The notes under the pieces: generated by a model | Databases searched by the model: none | Seen by the model: the letters and a program-made list of their open reading frames with translations, nothing else | What the model was told of the DNA's origin: nothing | Assembly (NCBI RefSeq): GCF_032193765.1 | Contig: NZ_JAVBIJ010000001.1 | Coordinates: 496,001 to 560,000 of the forward strand | Source of the DNA: Rhodoferax potami | GTDB taxonomy: Bacteria; Pseudomonadota; Gammaproteobacteria; Burkholderiales; Burkholderiaceae_C | DNA length: 64,000 nt | Direction of reading: 5' to 3' | Made by a program: the position numbers and the translations under genes | Shown: in pieces, positions 18,008 through 25,969 of the stretch | Layout of the letters: each line of letters starts with the position of its first letter | Position numbering within the stretch: position 1 is the first letter of the stretch

Positions 18008-18919
18008 ATGAACCGTATTACTTTGCAAAACTCCCGCACCCTTAGCCAGATGGCTTACGGCGTGTGGCGCCTCTCTGAGGCCGAAGACACCAGCATCAGT
18101 GCCAATCTGGAGCGCATTGACGCATGCCTGGAGCAGGGCATCACGACTTTTGATCATGCAGACATTTACGGCGACTACCGCTGCGAGGCCTTGTTCGGTG
18201 AGGCGGTGAAAGCCCGTCCTTCCCTGCGTGACCAGATTGAGGTAGTCACCAAGACCGACATCATGTTGCTCTCTGAGCAGTGGCCAAGCACCCGAGTGAA
18301 GCACTACGACACGTCATCTGCCCATGTGTTGGCGAGTGTTGACCGGTCGTTGCAACGAATCGGAGTGGATGTGATTGATCTCCTTTTGATTCACCGCCCA
18401 GATCCCTTGTGCGACGCAGATGCACTGGGCGCCTGCTTGGATGGCCTGGTCGATTGCGGCAAAGTTCGGGGTATCGGTGTGTCCAATTACATGCCCTGGG
18501 ATCTTGACTTGTTGCAGTCACGGATGAAGCACCGGCTGCAAACTAACCAGGTTGAAGTGAGCCTGCTTGCCACCACTCCTTTCATAAACGGACAGATAGC
18601 CCACGCACAACAACATCGACTGCCCGTAATGGCGTGGTCCCCTTTGGGCGGTGGTCGTCTTCATTCGCAAGCGCATCAGGCAGGGTCAGCTGCAGCCCGT
18701 TTGGCTCCTCGATTGGAGCAACTGGCGAAGGCCAGCGGAACGGACACCACGGCGGTCGCCATGGCGTGGTTAATGCATCACCCTGTGGGGGTTATGCCGG
18801 TCATGGGCAGCAACCAGCTTGTGCGTATCAAGTCATTTGATCAGGCGTTTTCCGTTCCTATGGATCGTCAAACCTGGTACGAACTGTATGAGTTGGCCAA
18901 CGGGCATGAGGTGCCCTGA
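18008..18919 (+). CDS. Aldo/keto reductase (candidate 6-dehydroglucose reductase)
   Basis: 303-residue AKR of the YdhF-like group. The catalytic tetrad is Asp49, Tyr54 (FDHADIYG), Lys82 (VTKTD) and His129 (LLIHRPDP); NAD(P)-binding SNQLVRIKSF lies near the C-terminus. In the sulfo-SMO pathway an AKR reduces 6-oxo-glucose, released by sulfoquinovose monooxygenase, to glucose; the position directly after the monooxygenase gene supports that role here (inference). It starts 43 nt after the monooxygenase stop and ends 24 nt before the flavin reductase gene. Confidence 0.85.
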   Translation: MNRITLQNSRTLSQMAYGVWRLSEAEDTSISANLERIDACLEQGITTFDHADIYGDYRCEALFGEAVKARPSLRDQIEVVTKTDIMLLSEQWPSTRVKHYDTSSAHVLASVDRSLQRIGVDVIDLLLIHRPDPLCDADALGACLDGLVDCGKVRGIGVSNYMPWDLDLLQSRMKHRLQTNQVEVSLLATTPFINGQIAHAQQHRLPVMAWSPLGGGRLHSQAHQAGSAAARLAPRLEQLAKASGTDTTAVAMAWLMHHPVGVMPVMGSNQLVRIKSFDQAFSVPMDRQTWYELYELANGHEVP

Positions 18920-18943
18920 GCAAATCACCAGAGAAAACATCCT

Positions 18944-19474
18944 ATGCGCCACCTTCCAGAATCCATGCCCGCGTGCTCCAAGGCCGTGCCTCTCTCAGAC
19001 CCGGCTGACTTCCGGAAGGCGCTATCGTGCTTTGCGACCGGCGTTACCGTTGTGACTGCGCGTTGGAAAAGCGGTGATTGGGGAATGACCTGCAACTCCT
19101 TCGCTTCGGTGTCTTTGGAGCCGCGGTTGGTGCTATGGAGTATCCGAAAGGCGGCCAGCAGTTTGGAGGCGTTCACCCGCTCGGGCGGCTTTACCGTGAA
19201 CGTTCTTTCACATGAGCAAGAAGCAACGGCCCGACAGTTTGCAACCGGAGATATGAACTCCCGTTTTGCGGGTGTTCCTGTAGAGCGCCAAAGCAGCGAG
19301 CGCCTGTGCCTTACAGACGCCATGGCTTGGTTTGATTGCTCGCTCCACCAGCTGGTGGACGCCGGGGATCACCACATTCTCATTGGGCAAGTACGGGAAT
19401 TCGGGTGGCGCGATACCGCAGCCCTCGGCTTCTGGCGCAGCCAATTCGGTCAGTTTCAGACCAACACCCCATGA
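18944..19474 (+). CDS. NAD(P)H:flavin reductase (DIM6/NTAB family)
   Basis: 176-residue flavin reductase domain protein supplying FMNH2 to a two-component monooxygenase. Family motifs are FATGVTVVTA (about 30-40), MTCNSFASVSLEPRLVLWS (FMN-binding strand) and HHILIGQV near the C-terminus (DHHILIGQVREFG). It is the expected partner of the SsuD-like enzyme two genes upstream. Its stop overlaps the sulfite-exporter start in an ATGA junction, implying translational coupling between flavin supply and sulfite removal. Confidence 0.86.
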   Translation: MRHLPESMPACSKAVPLSDPADFRKALSCFATGVTVVTARWKSGDWGMTCNSFASVSLEPRLVLWSIRKAASSLEAFTRSGGFTVNVLSHEQEATARQFATGDMNSRFAGVPVERQSSERLCLTDAMAWFDCSLHQLVDAGDHHILIGQVREFGWRDTAALGFWRSQFGQFQTNTP

Positions 19475-20250
19475 TTCCGCTTTGGTTGCTTTTCCTGCTG
19501 GTGGGCGCAGCAGGAGGCTTCACTGCGGGCCTATTCGGCGTGGGTGGTGGTCTTGTCATAGTGCCCACCCTGTATTGGCTGTGGCGAGAGGATCCGCTGC
19601 TGGGATCGCATGTGATGCATTTTGCCGTTGCCACCTCGCTGGCCTGCATCGTAGTGACTTCGGTGACCAGCAGTTGGACCCACTGGCGTGCAGGCCGTAT
19701 GCAGTTTGACCGCGCGCCTTGGCTACTGGGGGCGGTTAGTGCCGGAGCTGTTTCCGCAGTCGTACTGGCCCGATGGATGCCCACTGAGTGGCTCAAGATG
19801 GCGTTCGGGCTGTTTGCGTTGGCGACGTGCTGCATCATGTGGAAGCAGTCTGCGCAGCCTGCACAAGGGTCCCGTCCGTCGTCCGCAGAGTTATTGGGGG
19901 TAGCGGCCTTAATTGGAAATGTCTCTACCTTGCTCGGCGTAAGCGGCGGAGCGTTGACCGTGCCTTACTTCGTTCTTCGGGGGACGGATGTCCGCAAAGC
20001 GGTGGTCATTAGCTCCGCGTTGGCGATTCCGATTGCGACAATTGGAGCGATTGGCATGGGCGTAACCGGTATCAACACACCTGTTTCCTGGGGCTTTGTA
20101 CACGGCCCGGCTTTTGTCGGCATCAGCCTCGTGAGTATGTTTTTTGCGAACTGGGGTGCCCGCATATCTCAGCGCATGGACAAACGGCGCCTGCAGCAGG
20201 CATTTGCCGGCTTCCTGGCGCTGGTTGCAGCACACATGCTGTTTTTCTAA
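19471..20250 (+). CDS. TauE/SafE-family sulfite exporter
   Basis: 259-residue integral membrane protein with about eight hydrophobic segments and the duplicated TauE/SafE signatures GLFGVGGGLVIVPTLYW (N-terminal) and LLGVSGGALTVPYFVLRG (middle). Members export sulfite, sulfonates or sulfoacetate. ATG 19471 overlaps the flavin reductase stop (ATGA); the longer open frame upstream only shadows that gene. Placed last in a desulfonating operon, sulfite efflux is the natural role: the C-S cleavage by the monooxygenase would release toxic sulfite in the cytoplasm. Converges on the sugar transporter operon. Confidence 0.87.
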   Translation: MIPLWLLFLLVGAAGGFTAGLFGVGGGLVIVPTLYWLWREDPLLGSHVMHFAVATSLACIVVTSVTSSWTHWRAGRMQFDRAPWLLGAVSAGAVSAVVLARWMPTEWLKMAFGLFALATCCIMWKQSAQPAQGSRPSSAELLGVAALIGNVSTLLGVSGGALTVPYFVLRGTDVRKAVVISSALAIPIATIGAIGMGVTGINTPVSWGFVHGPAFVGISLVSMFFANWGARISQRMDKRRLQQAFAGFLALVAAHMLFF

Positions 20251-20296
20251 ATGCGCTGAGCTTCACAGCTTGTGCTCGGCCGGCGGAGAGACTGTT

Positions 20297-21139
20297 TCAG
20301 CCCTTCAAACCACCTTGTGTCAATCCACCAACGACACGCTCCTGGAACGCCGCAATCAACAGCGCGATCGGCACGATAGCCACAATAAGAGCCGCGGAAA
20401 TGATGGGCCAAGGGAAGGTAAATTCACCTTGATACAGAGAAATCCCGACAGGCAAAGTCCGCACGGCGGGGCTGGAGTTCAGGGACAGCGCCAACAAAAA
20501 TTCATCCCATGCATTGACAAATGCCAGGATACCCGCAGTGAACACTCCGGGTGCAGCCAAGGGGACGACGACTCTCCAAAGTGCACCCATGCGGGTGCAA
20601 CCGTCGATCATGGCGGCGTTTTCCAGATCTCGCGGAATGCTTTGAAAAAAACTCACCAACACTAGGGTGCAGACGGGTAAATTCAGCACTACATAAGGAA
20701 GAATAAGTGCGGCGTAGGTATTGAGCCAACTTAGTGCTCGCATGGTCTCGAATATGGGTACCAGCAAGGTGACCAGTGGAAACATGCTGGAGGCCACGAT
20801 GCAGGTCAGGATGAGCTGCCGGTGCTTCAGATTCAGACGAGCAATTGCGTAAGCCGCAAATGCAGACACGAGCAGCGAGAGTACGGTAGCGCCTGTGGCC
20901 ACAATGACACTGTTTTTCAGGTAGTGCAGCAGGGGTTGGTCATGGAATGCCTTGACATAGTTCTCCAAGGTGGCAGCCTCCGGCCACCAAGTGATGGGTT
21001 TTTGTACCAGTTCTGTTTCTGTTTTCAGCGACGTGAAAAGGATCCACACGGCCGGGAAAAATCCGTTAAACACCACAATGCCTGCCGCGACCCAGCGCAG
21101 CGCAGCGGAGCTCCAAACAACTGGTATCGCTTTACTCAT
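20297..21139 (-). CDS. CUT1 sugar ABC transporter permease, MalG/UgpE type
   Basis: 280-residue inner-membrane permease with six predicted helices and the EAA loop NAAMIDGCTRMGALWRVVVPLAAPGVF, which docks the ATPase. The C-terminal QERVVGGLTQGGLKG is the usual ending of the MalG-type subunit. It overlaps the first permease stop by 4 nt (ATGA) and is the last gene of the minus-strand transporter operon. Neighbouring desulfonation genes suggest import of sulfoquinovose or its glyceryl glycoside (inference). Confidence 0.9.
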   Translation of the reverse strand: MSKAIPVVWSSAALRWVAAGIVVFNGFFPAVWILFTSLKTETELVQKPITWWPEAATLENYVKAFHDQPLLHYLKNSVIVATGATVLSLLVSAFAAYAIARLNLKHRQLILTCIVASSMFPLVTLLVPIFETMRALSWLNTYAALILPYVVLNLPVCTLVLVSFFQSIPRDLENAAMIDGCTRMGALWRVVVPLAAPGVFTAGILAFVNAWDEFLLALSLNSSPAVRTLPVGISLYQGEFTFPWPIISAALIVAIVPIALLIAAFQERVVGGLTQGGLKG

Positions 21140-22080
21140 GACGCGTTCTTTCCAATGTGGTGCAAATAAAAGCCGGTCACAGCCAGCGAAATCAAAAACA
21201 TAAAGACCGCCAGAGTCGATCCATAGCCGATGTCAGAGTAGTCAATGGTGTACTTGTGAATCAGCATGGCCAGGGTTTCTGTGGACTCGCCCGGGCCGCC
21301 GCGTGTCATGGTGTACGGAATGTCGAATGTTTGGAGTGCAGTGATGGTGCGGAAAATGAGTGCGACGATGATGCTGGGCATCAGCATAGGTATCGTGATT
21401 TGCCAGAACTGTTGCCAGCGGCTCGCACCATCCACCTCCGCGGCTTCGTAAAGTGAGCGCGGGATCATCTGCAAACCAGCCAGCAGAATCAATGCCATAA
21501 ATGACGAAGTTTTCCAAATGACTGTGAGGCAAATAGCAGCGAACGCCCAATTGGGCTTTAACAACCAGCTCACAGATTCGTCGATCAGCCCGACTCGCTG
21601 GAACACGTCATTGACAACGCCGTAATCTGTGTTGAAAAACCAAGCGAATATCAAACCCGCAAATGACAGCGGGAGCGCCCAAGGCAGCAGCAGCGACAAA
21701 CGCACAGGCCATTTGCGTTTAAAGGGCAGGTTTGCCAGCAATGCGAGTGCAAGCCCTGCGATAAGTGCGCCGGGAACTGTGATCAGGGTAATTAGCAAAG
21801 TGTTTTTGGTGGCATTCCAGAATTGAGGGTCTTGCCATACGTCAACGTAGTGAACAAAGCCGATATACGCGCCGGTCTTGTCGATGTCGAAAAAACTGTT
21901 GTAAACGAGCTTGCCGATTGGGTAGACCACGATCATGGCCAGCAATAAAAAGGCGGGTGTCAAGAGCAGGATCGCCAGCGTTTTTTCGCTCGGGTCCTTG
22001 AGTTTGGAGAGCATGGCGTGCGCTTCGGGTGAGATTGCAGGAGAGTCTTTTTCTCTGGAGAGCCCCGGGTCATATTGCAT
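21136..22080 (-). CDS. CUT1 sugar ABC transporter permease, MalF/UgpA type
   Basis: 314-residue permease with six helices and the EAA loop EAAEVDGASRWQQFWQITIPML; FDIPYTMTRGGPGESTETL is typical of UgpA-like subunits. Start uncertain: ATG 22080 lies inside a perfect 13-bp inverted repeat (22061-22091) and has no ribosome site, whereas ATG 22014 (MLSKLKDPSEKT) also lacks one but would begin just before the first hydrophobic helix. It follows the binding-protein stop by 53 nt and overlaps the next permease by 4 nt. Confidence 0.88.
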   Translation of the reverse strand: MQYDPGLSREKDSPAISPEAHAMLSKLKDPSEKTLAILLLTPAFLLLAMIVVYPIGKLVYNSFFDIDKTGAYIGFVHYVDVWQDPQFWNATKNTLLITLITVPGALIAGLALALLANLPFKRKWPVRLSLLLPWALPLSFAGLIFAWFFNTDYGVVNDVFQRVGLIDESVSWLLKPNWAFAAICLTVIWKTSSFMALILLAGLQMIPRSLYEAAEVDGASRWQQFWQITIPMLMPSIIVALIFRTITALQTFDIPYTMTRGGPGESTETLAMLIHKYTIDYSDIGYGSTLAVFMFLISLAVTGFYLHHIGKNAS

Positions 22081-22091
22081 GACCCGGGGCT
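22061..22091 (-). other. Perfect 13-bp inverted repeat between binding-protein and permease genes
   Basis: Arms 22061-22073 and 22079-22091 (AGCCCCGGGTCAT and its exact complement) enclose a 5-nt loop. The hairpin is very GC-rich and has no following T-run, so it fits an intercistronic mRNA-stabilising element, which keeps binding-protein message above permease message, better than a terminator. It covers the annotated permease start codon. Confidence 0.85.
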
Positions 22092-22133
22092 GGGGCGGCG
22101 CTCTCGATTTGAGATCGTTTTGCGTTGCGCGTT

Positions 22134-23399
22134 TCAGCGCATCAATCGACTTACACGGGCGGCAATTTCGTCCACTCCGGCTTCCGGCGTTTTAGTACGG
22201 GCAAGTACTGCGCTGGTTGTCGTCCGGATGATGTCAGACACCTGCCCATAATCTTCCACCATGGGGCGGCTTTGGGCGCCCAGCACTACGGGGAGTGCGT
22301 CTTTAAACCACGGCACTGCCTTGATGACTGCTGGATCGCTGTAGAGGCTTTGGTACACCGGAAGGATGGAGCCTTCACGGGCTACGAATGCGCTGGCCTC
22401 CTTGGACGACAAGAATTTGATCAAGTTGCCTGCAGCATCTTTGTTCTTGCCGAAGGCATTCATCGCCCATTGCCAGCCACCCATACAGGTTGCTGACTTA
22501 CCGCCATTCATGGCGGGCAGAGGAATGACGCCGACATTGTTTTTCACTTTGGAGTCCGCATCGTCTTTGAAGCGGTCAAACGCAAATCCCCAGTTGATGG
22601 CAAACACCACGTTACCCGCCTTGAACTCATTCACGGTCACTGGTGTGGTGACTTCGGCAATGTTCTTTTTGACCACGCCGTCATCCATCATCTTCAGCCA
22701 CATCTTTAGACCGTTGACCGCGGCGGACTTGTCCAGGGTGAGCTTGCCAGCCGCATCATTGAACTGCTTGCCTTGCCCCCAGTACGGCAATAAAAAGGTA
22801 CACACAGCACCTTCAATCGGCGCACCCTGCAAGGACAGGCCTTGGAGATTCGGGTTATTTTCGGCGGCAGTAATTTTTTTGGCAGCGGCGCTCAGCTCAT
22901 CCCAGGTCTTGGGTTCGGCAATACCGTGCTTAGCGAGCAAGTCCTTGCGGTAGTACATGAACATGGAGTCGCCTTGGCTGGGTAACGCCATGACCTTTCC
23001 ATCCACAATGTTGGCCTGCTGGTACACCGGCAGGTAGTCGTTGCGCAGGCTGGCAGCTCCACCGACATATTTGTCCAATGGCTCAATCCAGCCTTTGCTT
23101 GCGTACTGCGCAGGGTTCACGATATCGATCATGAAAAGATCAATCGCCGAGTCTTTGGCGTTGAGGACGGTGCTCAGATACTGTCGCTGCAGTTCAGAGG
23201 TTGCACCGCCGGTTTCGATTTCCACTTTGACGTTTGGATTGGCCTTGGTGTACTGCTCAAACAACTTGGCTTGCAGGTCGGGCCGCTGGTTGGGTCCAAC
23301 AAAAACCCTTAGTGTGGTTTGTTGAGCCCAACTCGCCCCGGCGAGCAGAGGGGCAGTCAGAGCGGCGGCGCCGAGTTTTAGAACCCAATTTTTATTCAT
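22134..23399 (-). CDS. CUT1 sugar ABC transporter periplasmic binding protein
   Basis: 421-residue family 1 solute-binding protein. Signal peptide of about 25 residues ends ...AGASWA-QQ. Typical family features are RVFVGPNQRPDLQAKLFEQYTKANPNVKVEIE at the N-terminus, ALPSQGDSMFMYYRKDLL in the hinge region, and GGWQWAMNAFGKNKDAA near the C-terminus. AGGAG lies 7 nt before ATG 23399. In sulfo-SMO clusters the equivalent protein binds sulfoquinovosyl glycerol; whether this one does requires comparison of pocket residues, which I did not do. Second gene of the transporter operon, 57 nt after the ATPase gene. Confidence 0.88.
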   Translation of the reverse strand: MNKNWVLKLGAAALTAPLLAGASWAQQTTLRVFVGPNQRPDLQAKLFEQYTKANPNVKVEIETGGATSELQRQYLSTVLNAKDSAIDLFMIDIVNPAQYASKGWIEPLDKYVGGAASLRNDYLPVYQQANIVDGKVMALPSQGDSMFMYYRKDLLAKHGIAEPKTWDELSAAAKKITAAENNPNLQGLSLQGAPIEGAVCTFLLPYWGQGKQFNDAAGKLTLDKSAAVNGLKMWLKMMDDGVVKKNIAEVTTPVTVNEFKAGNVVFAINWGFAFDRFKDDADSKVKNNVGVIPLPAMNGGKSATCMGGWQWAMNAFGKNKDAAGNLIKFLSSKEASAFVAREGSILPVYQSLYSDPAVIKAVPWFKDALPVVLGAQSRPMVEDYGQVSDIIRTTTSAVLARTKTPEAGVDEIAARVSRLMR

Positions 23400-23456
23400 C
23401 GTTGTCTCCTAGCACGATTGAAAATCACTCAAGCAGTTTGAGCGGTCGCAAAAGAC

Positions 23457-24533
23457 TCAGAGTGCTTTCCCTGAGTCACCATCAAACAAATGCATCGCTT
23501 GCGGATCTAGATACAGCGTTTGCTGCGATCCCGCAGGCATTTTGTAACTTGCAGCGCATCGTGCGACGAGTTCCACCTGTCCGACTTGAAAGGTAACCAA
23601 CGTCTCTGCACCCAGCGGCTCACTGATCACAACGGTAGACGGCACACTCAGCTCGCCTGTCACGTTTCTTGGCAAAGGAGAAATGTTTTCCGGGCGAATG
23701 CCGAATACATGCTTCCTTGCGATTTCGGCTCGTGCTGCCAGAGTCGGAGGCAGTTGCACACGGGCCCCGCCGAGATCGACCGTCCCTTCAGAAAGTGCGC
23801 ACGGAACCAAGTTCATCGGTGGGCTACCGGTGAAGCCTGCAACGAACTGAGCAGCCGGCTGGTTGTAGATTTCATCCGGCGTGGCGTATTGCATTTTGTG
23901 GCCACCACTCATGACCACAATCCTGTCGGCCAAGGTCATGGCTTCCACTTGGTCGTGTGTCACATAAATGATGGTTGCGCCCAAGCGCTGGTGCAGCTTT
24001 TTGATTTCGCTGCGCATTTCGTTACGCAGTTGTGCATCCAAATTCGAAAGCGGTTCGTCAAACAAGAAAACTTTGGGTTGCCTGACAATGGCGCGCCCGA
24101 TGGCCACCCGCTGTCGCTGCCCTCCTGAAAGTGCAGCGGGTCTGCGGTCCAGCATGTGGTCTATGCGTAGCAAACGCGCAGCATCCATCACGCGGCGTTT
24201 GATTTCATCCTCCGGTGTTTTGCGCAATCGCAGGCCGAAGGCCATGTTGTCATACAGGGTTTTATGGGGGTATAGGGCGTAGTCTTGAAAGACCATCGCA
24301 ATATCCCGGTGGCGGGGTGGTGCATCGTTGACGCGTACACCGTCAATCAACACATCGCCGCCGCTGATGTCTTCCAGGCCCGCGATCATGCGGAGCAACG
24401 TAGACTTGCCGCAGCCTGAGGGGCCAACAAAAACCACGAACTCGCCATGGCGAATTTCCAGATCCATTCCATGAATGACTGTCGTTTTACCGTCGTAGTT
24501 TTTCTGAACGTTGTGTAGCTGGACTGAGGCCAT
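23457..24533 (-). CDS. Sugar ABC transporter ATPase, UgpC/MalK type
   Basis: 358-residue ABC ATPase. Walker [11 protein letters not shown]-loop [11 protein letters not shown], signature [15 protein letters not shown], Walker [13 protein letters not shown] and H-loop THDQVEAMT are all intact; the C-terminal 120 residues form the OB-fold domain of MalK-like subunits (FGIRPENI). ATG 24533 (MASVQLHNV) is preferred; an in-frame TTG at 24566 would add 11 residues. An 18-nt element shared with the upstream Gfo/Idh/MocA promoter lies 50 nt ahead, so the transporter may have its own promoter. Confidence 0.9.
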   Translation of the reverse strand: MASVQLHNVQKNYDGKTTVIHGMDLEIRHGEFVVFVGPSGCGKSTLLRMIAGLEDISGGDVLIDGVRVNDAPPRHRDIAMVFQDYALYPHKTLYDNMAFGLRLRKTPEDEIKRRVMDAARLLRIDHMLDRRPAALSGGQRQRVAIGRAIVRQPKVFLFDEPLSNLDAQLRNEMRSEIKKLHQRLGATIIYVTHDQVEAMTLADRIVVMSGGHKMQYATPDEIYNQPAAQFVAGFTGSPPMNLVPCALSEGTVDLGGARVQLPPTLAARAEIARKHVFGIRPENISPLPRNVTGELSVPSTVVISEPLGAETLVTFQVGQVELVARCAASYKMPAGSQQTLYLDPQAMHLFDGDSGKAL

Positions 24534-24583
24534 GGGAAGACTGGTGTCGCCTCTGATGTGGATCAAAGAGCGCGTTAGAAGAT

Positions 24584-24601
24584 GTGTGTAGGAATAATAG
24601 A
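24584..24601 (-). promoter_or_regulatory. Shared 18-nt element, copy 1 (upstream of transporter ATPase)
   Basis: On the minus strand reads TCTATTATTCCTACACAC, 50 nt upstream of the ATPase start. The identical 18 bases occur at 25890-25907 upstream of the Gfo/Idh/MocA gene, in the same orientation. TATTAT within it could be a -10 hexamer; no good -35 precedes it, consistent with a regulated promoter or an overlapping operator. Confidence 0.6.
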
Positions 24602-24628
24602 GGACTTGTTGTCTCTGCCGTCTTGGGG

Positions 24629-25777
24629 TTAATGCTTAGAAGGTAGCCCCTTGAGCGAAAAATCACCGTCCACCAGACTGATTGCTTGCCCCGTCCGCGC
24701 AGATTCTTGCGCTGCAAGTCCCATGAGTACCGCGGCCAAGCCGTCATCGAGTCCGACCTCCACGTGTCCCTGGCCACGGACGACTGCATTGAACCGTTGG
24801 TGTTGATAGAGTGTCGAGCCGTTGTGGTCGCCCGCTGCCAATGCCACTGGATCTACCGGCACATCCAATTCCCGCGGACCCTTGGGGTTCCGTGGGCTGA
24901 TCACGACTTTGGGAACGGGCGCTTCACCCAAGTTTTCCGGCCAGAATCGGCCCGGACCGGGTACAAAACACTCCACTTTTCCGTGGGGGCCAACCACGGA
25001 GATCTCCTCCTGATAACGGGATCCCTCCGCAAACATGCACAGTTCGAGCATCGCCCGTTGGCCGCCTGCAAAATCTACGATGACGTAGGCGTTGTCCAGA
25101 ATGTCGGGGGTTCCCTCCGAATAGCGTTCGTCCAGGTGGTTGTGATCAACCCCGGCCGATGCGTAGACCCTGATAGGTTCGCTGCGCACCACATGGCGCA
25201 TCAAGTCGAAGAAGTGGCAACATTTTTCAACCAAAGTGCCACCTGTGTAGCGGTTGAACCGGTTCCAGTCACCTACTTTCACGAGGAATGGGAACCTGTG
25301 CTCACGGATGCTCAGCATCGCAAGAGGGCCTAATGTCACTGCCTTGTGCACCTCCTCTGTAAGGCGGGTGACCGGTGGCATATACCGATATTCCATGGCG
25401 ACCCAGATGGGCGCCGAGTAACTGGCGCCTAACGCGGCTAATTCGCGAACGTCGGACAGTTGGGTGCATGCCGGTTTTTCCAGAAGAACCGGCAAGGGGC
25501 GCAACGAGGCAATGGCTCGCAACTGCCCGGCGTGGCAAAAGTTAGGACTGGCAATCAGCAAACAATCGACATCGGGCGAGGTCACGACCTCTTCGAGACT
25601 GCAAGCACGCTGCGCGCCGGGGGCGAGTGCCAGGCTGGACTGCGCCATGGCTTCATCAGGCTCGAAAATTCGTGTGACCCGGGCACCCGGAAGCAATGCA
25701 ATATTGCGCAAATGTTCCTGGCCCATCATGCCGCAGCCGATGATGCCGTAACGGACTTGGAGTGGATCGTTGTTCAC
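24629..25777 (-). CDS. Gfo/Idh/MocA-family protein, candidate NAD+-dependent sulfoquinovosidase (GH188-like)
   Basis: 382-residue NAD(P)-binding protein. The N-terminal Rossmann motif is [13 protein letters not shown] (about 11-23) and EKPACT marks the Gfo/Idh/MocA active-site strand; the second domain has [17 protein letters not shown]. Most members are sugar dehydrogenases, but some (GH4-like chemistry, GH109, GH188) are glycosidases that use NAD+ for transient oxidation. GH188 enzymes hydrolyse sulfoquinovosides. No GH31 sulfoquinovosidase is present in this cluster, so this gene could fill that step (inference). GTG 25777 is chosen because upstream residues look non-coding. An ordinary sugar dehydrogenase remains possible. 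Confidence 0.72.
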   Translation of the reverse strand: MNNDPLQVRYGIIGCGMMGQEHLRNIALLPGARVTRIFEPDEAMAQSSLALAPGAQRACSLEEVVTSPDVDCLLIASPNFCHAGQLRAIASLRPLPVLLEKPACTQLSDVRELAALGASYSAPIWVAMEYRYMPPVTRLTEEVHKAVTLGPLAMLSIREHRFPFLVKVGDWNRFNRYTGGTLVEKCCHFFDLMRHVVRSEPIRVYASAGVDHNHLDERYSEGTPDILDNAYVIVDFAGGQRAMLELCMFAEGSRYQEEISVVGPHGKVECFVPGPGRFWPENLGEAPVPKVVISPRNPKGPRELDVPVDPVALAAGDHNGSTLYQHQRFNAVVRGQGHVEVGLDDGLAAVLMGLAAQESARTGQAISLVDGDFSLKGLPSKH

Positions 25778-25889
25778 AGAGTTGCTTTCTAAGGAAATTG
25801 GGGCGACAACGGCAGTGGATGGGGATCGGCTGCTGCGTTGTAAGTGTGGCGTGGTCGTTGTATTTCCATCCACGCAACATGAGTTAAAA

Positions 25890-25907
25890 GTGTGTAGGAA
25901 TAATAGA
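25890..25907 (-). promoter_or_regulatory. Shared 18-nt element, copy 2 (upstream of Gfo/Idh/MocA gene)
   Basis: Exact second copy of TCTATTATTCCTACACAC (minus strand), 112 nt before the GTG start at 25777, in the 192-nt spacer behind the ZntB-like gene. Its presence at both promoters suggests the oxidoreductase and the ABC transporter form one regulon. Confidence 0.6.
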
Positions 25908-25969
25908 TGAATTGACCGGATTACCACTCGGGGTAAATGCGGATGTATGTCCGCAATGAGCGGCGTTCG

